Assembly: GCA_009797885.1 (NCBI GenBank)
Contig: WNKP01000001.1
Location: forward strand, 947,716 to 1,011,715
Direction: 5' to 3'
DNA length: 64,000 nt
Origin: Flavobacteriaceae bacterium GF1
GTDB taxonomy: Bacteria; Bacteroidota; Bacteroidia; Flavobacteriales; Flavobacteriaceae
The notes under the pieces: model-generated
What the model was told of the DNA's origin: nothing
The model's input: the letters and a program-made list of their open reading frames with translations, nothing else
The model's database searches: none
Program-made: the position numbers and the translations under genes
Shown here: positions 62,223 to 64,000 of the stretch, piece after piece
Numbering within the stretch: position 1 is the stretch's first letter
Layout of the letters: the number at the start of each line of letters is the position of its first letter

Positions 62223-63224
62223 CTAATTAGGGTCAACACGGTAGGTTATTCGCCTATTCGTAATAATGGAAGCCGTTACATCAATAGTAACCGTACCCAC
62301 ATCACAAAGCACACTGGTGTCCACAAATTCCATACTACACAGGGAAGGCAGCGAAGAACCGCTTCCATCCATAAACCGTCCAATGGTGACATCCGTTGCC
62401 GAGGTACTATCTAAGGGCGAGTTGGGCGGAGCGACCGCAAAGGTATTGGTCGTTCCATTGGCCGTATAGGTGATGTTACCCGTAGTTTCGTTATACGCTA
62501 CGGAATAAAGATTGTTTCCACTTAAGAAATTGCCCAGGCTTTGGGTAAAACTCTGTTGCAGTCCCGTTGTCCCATTGATTACGGTAATCTGAACCCCAAG
62601 GGTATTTCCCCCAATATGGTAGATTCTAAAATTTCCAGCAGTGACGATATCGGCGGTACTTTCCTGGTCTTGATATTCAAAGGAGATTTCAAAACTACTA
62701 AAATTGAAAATTCCGCTTGAGTTGGGCACCACAATATCGAAACCTGTGGATCCCCCCGATCCACTGGGAAAATGGATTCCGCATCCGGTTTGCGCGGCAT
62801 TCGCATTTACGGAAGTGGCATTGGGGCCAATGGTGGCATCGGTTATGGTGGATGTATTAAAATCGAAGCGGGAGACTACCGTAGAAGGTGTGCCATCATC
62901 ACAGACCCGATAGGAAAAACTGTCGGTACCAACAAATCCGTTGTTGGGGGTATACGTAAAACTACCATCTGTATTCAGGATCACAGCACCATTGCTTGGA
63001 TTGGTCTCTGGAGTGGTTTGAACGCTTAGGGTAAGGTTTCCATTCGCATCGCTATCATTGGACAAAAGTCCGCTTGGACCATCCCGGGTGAGGCTAAAAT
63101 CAAAACCTACGGAATAGCTATCATCCACGGCCACTGGGGCTACATTCTGTGCCAGTGTCACGGGTGTGGTAAAAAGAATGAATAGCAGGAGTCCTATGGC
63201 GGTTTTACGCGTTAGCATAACCAT
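62223..63224 (-). CDS. secreted protein with cadherin-like Ig (tandem-95 type) domain
   Basis: 333 residues with a signal peptide (GLLLFILFTTPVTLAQ). The first domain (about 28-110) is a bacterial cadherin-like Ig repeat: NVAPVAVDDSYSV ... GLLSNDSDANGNLTLSV ... GAVILNTDGSFTYTPNNGFVGTDSFSYRVCDDG. A second strand-rich domain (about 115-310) has two cysteine pairs and resembles a lectin/LamG-like fold, not firmly assigned. There is no type IX sorting tail; the protein ends NRRITYRVDPN, so it may be truncated relative to longer multi-repeat relatives. An ATG two codons later is also possible. Confidence 0.8.
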   Translation of the reverse strand: MVMLTRKTAIGLLLFILFTTPVTLAQNVAPVAVDDSYSVGFDFSLTRDGPSGLLSNDSDANGNLTLSVQTTPETNPSNGAVILNTDGSFTYTPNNGFVGTDSFSYRVCDDGTPSTVVSRFDFNTSTITDATIGPNATSVNANAAQTGCGIHFPSGSGGSTGFDIVVPNSSGIFNFSSFEISFEYQDQESTADIVTAGNFRIYHIGGNTLGVQITVINGTTGLQQSFTQSLGNFLSGNNLYSVAYNETTGNITYTANGTTNTFAVAPPNSPLDSTSATDVTIGRFMDGSGSSLPSLCSMEFVDTSVLCDVGTVTIDVTASIITNRRITYRVDPN

Positions 63225-63322
63225 AAAACTAGGGTTTAGGGTCGCAGAAACGAATTATTTGTTGTAAGTGGGGGTTTAACAGGGGTAAACGCTTCATAAT
63301 AGGGTGGAAAGCAGGTGGTAAA

Positions 63323-63432
63323 GGTCACTTCGAGGCATTTCGAGTGCCTCAATGCACTCCTCAGTGACCTCTCAGTGTTCTCCACGATGACTTGATTTCC
63401 GAATTTCGGTGGTTGAGGCACTCGAAACCACC
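63323..63432. repeat. loop-conserved hairpin cluster A
   Basis: Outer stem GGTCACT/AGTGACC (63323-63329, 63363-63369) contains an inner perfect hairpin GCATT - TCGAGTGCCTC - AATGC (63335-63355). A separate hairpin, GGTGGTT - GAGGCACTCGA - AACCACC, follows at 63408-63432. The interval 63225-63573 contains only these repeats. Confidence 0.88.
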
Positions 63433-63441
63433 TAAACGAAA

Positions 63442-63572
63442 GGTCACCTCGAGGCATTTCGAGTGCCTCAATGCACTCCTCAGTGACCTCTCAGTGTTCT
63501 CCACGATGACCTGATTTCCTAGTTTTGGTGGTTGAGGAGAACACTGAGGCACTCGAAGTGCTCGAAACCACC
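63442..63572. repeat. loop-conserved hairpin cluster B
   Basis: Repeats the inner GCATT/AATGC hairpin (63454-63474) in an outer GGTCAC/GTGACC stem, then has GGTGGTT (63527-63533) and AACCACC (63566-63572) enclosing CACT - GAGGCACTCGA - AGTG (63542-63560). CTCAGTGTTCTCC (63490-63502) is also complementary to GGAGAACACTGAG (63536-63548). It ends one base before the GIY-YIG stop codon. Confidence 0.88.
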
Positions 63573-63573
63573 A

Positions 63574-63876
63574 TCATAAGTCTTTCTTTATATCCCTATA
63601 TGCCATCGATAGTTTAGGGAGTTGGTTATATTCACCATGAATCAAAGCCTCTTTCTTTTTTCTACTCCAACCTTGAATTTGTTTTTCGCGGTTAAAGGCC
63701 AGGTCAATTCTTGTAAATTCTTCCAAATAGACCAATTTCACAGGAAGTCTTTTTTTGGTGTGGTTGGCGCCCTCGCCATTTTGATGTTGCTGGAGACGTA
63801 ATTGGATATCGATGGTGCTTCCTGTGTAATAACTGCCATCGGAACACTCAAGAATATAGACGAAACCTTTTTTCAT
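63574..63876 (-). CDS. GIY-YIG nuclease domain protein
   Basis: 100 residues, the length of the small UPF0213/YhbQ-type GIY-YIG proteins. The nuclease core is VYILECSDGSYYTGST (Y7-I-L and Y17-T-G as the GIY and YIG motifs), R27 and H31 in LRLQQHQNG and the metal-binding E64 in NREKQIQGWSRKKKEAL. All expected catalytic positions are present. It lies exactly between two clusters of loop-conserved hairpins (one ends one base past its stop, the other starts 11 bases before its ATG), which suggests that gene and repeats move or act together. Confidence 0.93.
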   Translation of the reverse strand: MKKGFVYILECSDGSYYTGSTIDIQLRLQQHQNGEGANHTKKRLPVKLVYLEEFTRIDLAFNREKQIQGWSRKKKEALIHGEYNQLPKLSMAYRDIKKDL

Positions 63877-63887
63877 TTTTCATAGAT

Positions 63888-64000
63888 GGTTGAGGCTCTC
63901 GAAACCCCTTTGTCACCGTCACTTCGAGGCATTTCGAGTGCCTCAATGCACTCCTCAGTGACCTCTCAGTGTTCTCCACGATGACCTGATTTCCTAGTTT
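63888..64000. repeat. loop-conserved hairpin cluster C (cut by window end)
   Basis: GGTT - GAGGCTCTCGA - AACC (63888-63906), then a third copy of the nested unit: GTCACT/AGTGAC outer stem with GCATT - TCGAGTGCCTC - AATGC (63929-63949). From 63918 it follows cluster B closely to the last base of the window. Confidence 0.85.

Noticed and set aside
63236..63552. Short minus-strand frames with internal repeats (ENTERSLRSALRHSKCLEV)
   Set aside because: They are translations of the hairpin clusters and repeat because the DNA repeats.
63323..64000. CRISPR array
   Set aside because: The repeated blocks are few, unequally spaced, self-complementary and interrupted by a gene; there are no regular spacers and no cas genes.
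1..64000. tRNA, rRNA and riboswitches
   Set aside because: No cloverleaf, rRNA signature or known riboswitch core was recognised by eye; a covariance-model search would be needed to exclude small RNAs.

Overview
The window looks like the chromosome of a marine member of the family Flavobacteriaceae (Bacteroidota). The signs are a LytS/LytTR pair, type IX secretion sorting, many 'SDD'-type lipoproteins, DUF3078/DUF2480/DUF6973 proteins, promoters of the TAnnTTTG class, weak Shine-Dalgarno sequences, and a haem gene order (hemA-hemC-hemD-hemE ... hemF ... hemB) next to an AraC-type regulator. A genus in the Muricauda/Maribacter neighbourhood is a guess only. No rRNA, tRNA, CRISPR array, phage or complete insertion sequence was seen.

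Region by region. 1-4.1 kb: end of a LytS-type histidine kinase, its LytTR regulator, a branched-chain amino acid carrier and a PagL-like outer-membrane protein. 4.2-5.3 kb: a MarR regulator and an NTF2-like protein, each preceded by the same inverted-repeat operator. 5.4-11.7 kb: a minus-strand metal (probably zinc) uptake operon with two small His/Cys-rich proteins, a ZnuD-like TonB-dependent receptor, a DUF4625 lipoprotein and an AztD-like periplasmic zinc chaperone; an identical 52-bp direct repeat lies at both ends. 12-16.3 kb: a small zinc-ribbon protein, thiL with a decayed duplicate of its own 3' end, and two beta-propeller lipoproteins. 16.6-23.4 kb: the SUF iron-sulphur operon (sufA-B-C-D-S-E, DUF59, DUF2480). 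24-31.7 kb: DUF3078 protein, hflX, a nuclease, a secreted subtilase, a PolB-like exonuclease and a lipoprotein. 31.7-43.3 kb: a long minus-strand run with most of haem biosynthesis mixed with accessory genes; hemH is separate at 46.1 kb. 43.5-61 kb: AraC/ThuA, DUF1460, MATE, sugar dehydrogenase, lactonase, zinc-ribbon and SPFH proteins, DUF2891, a P1 peptidase/DUF819 pair, DUF427, DUF2237 and a TlpA-like thioredoxin.

61-64 kb is a repeat-rich, gene-poor segment and the most unusual part. It holds a 208-bp direct repeat, a second copy of a dispersed repeat also found at 54.3 kb, a RidA-family gene remnant, and a family of short hairpins. Each hairpin has a near-constant 11-nt loop (GAGGCACTCGA or its complement), but the stems differ in sequence and stay complementary. 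Some hairpins are nested in the loop of another. A small GIY-YIG nuclease gene sits tightly between two clusters of these hairpins, 1 and 11 bases away, which suggests a nuclease-associated mobile repeat family.
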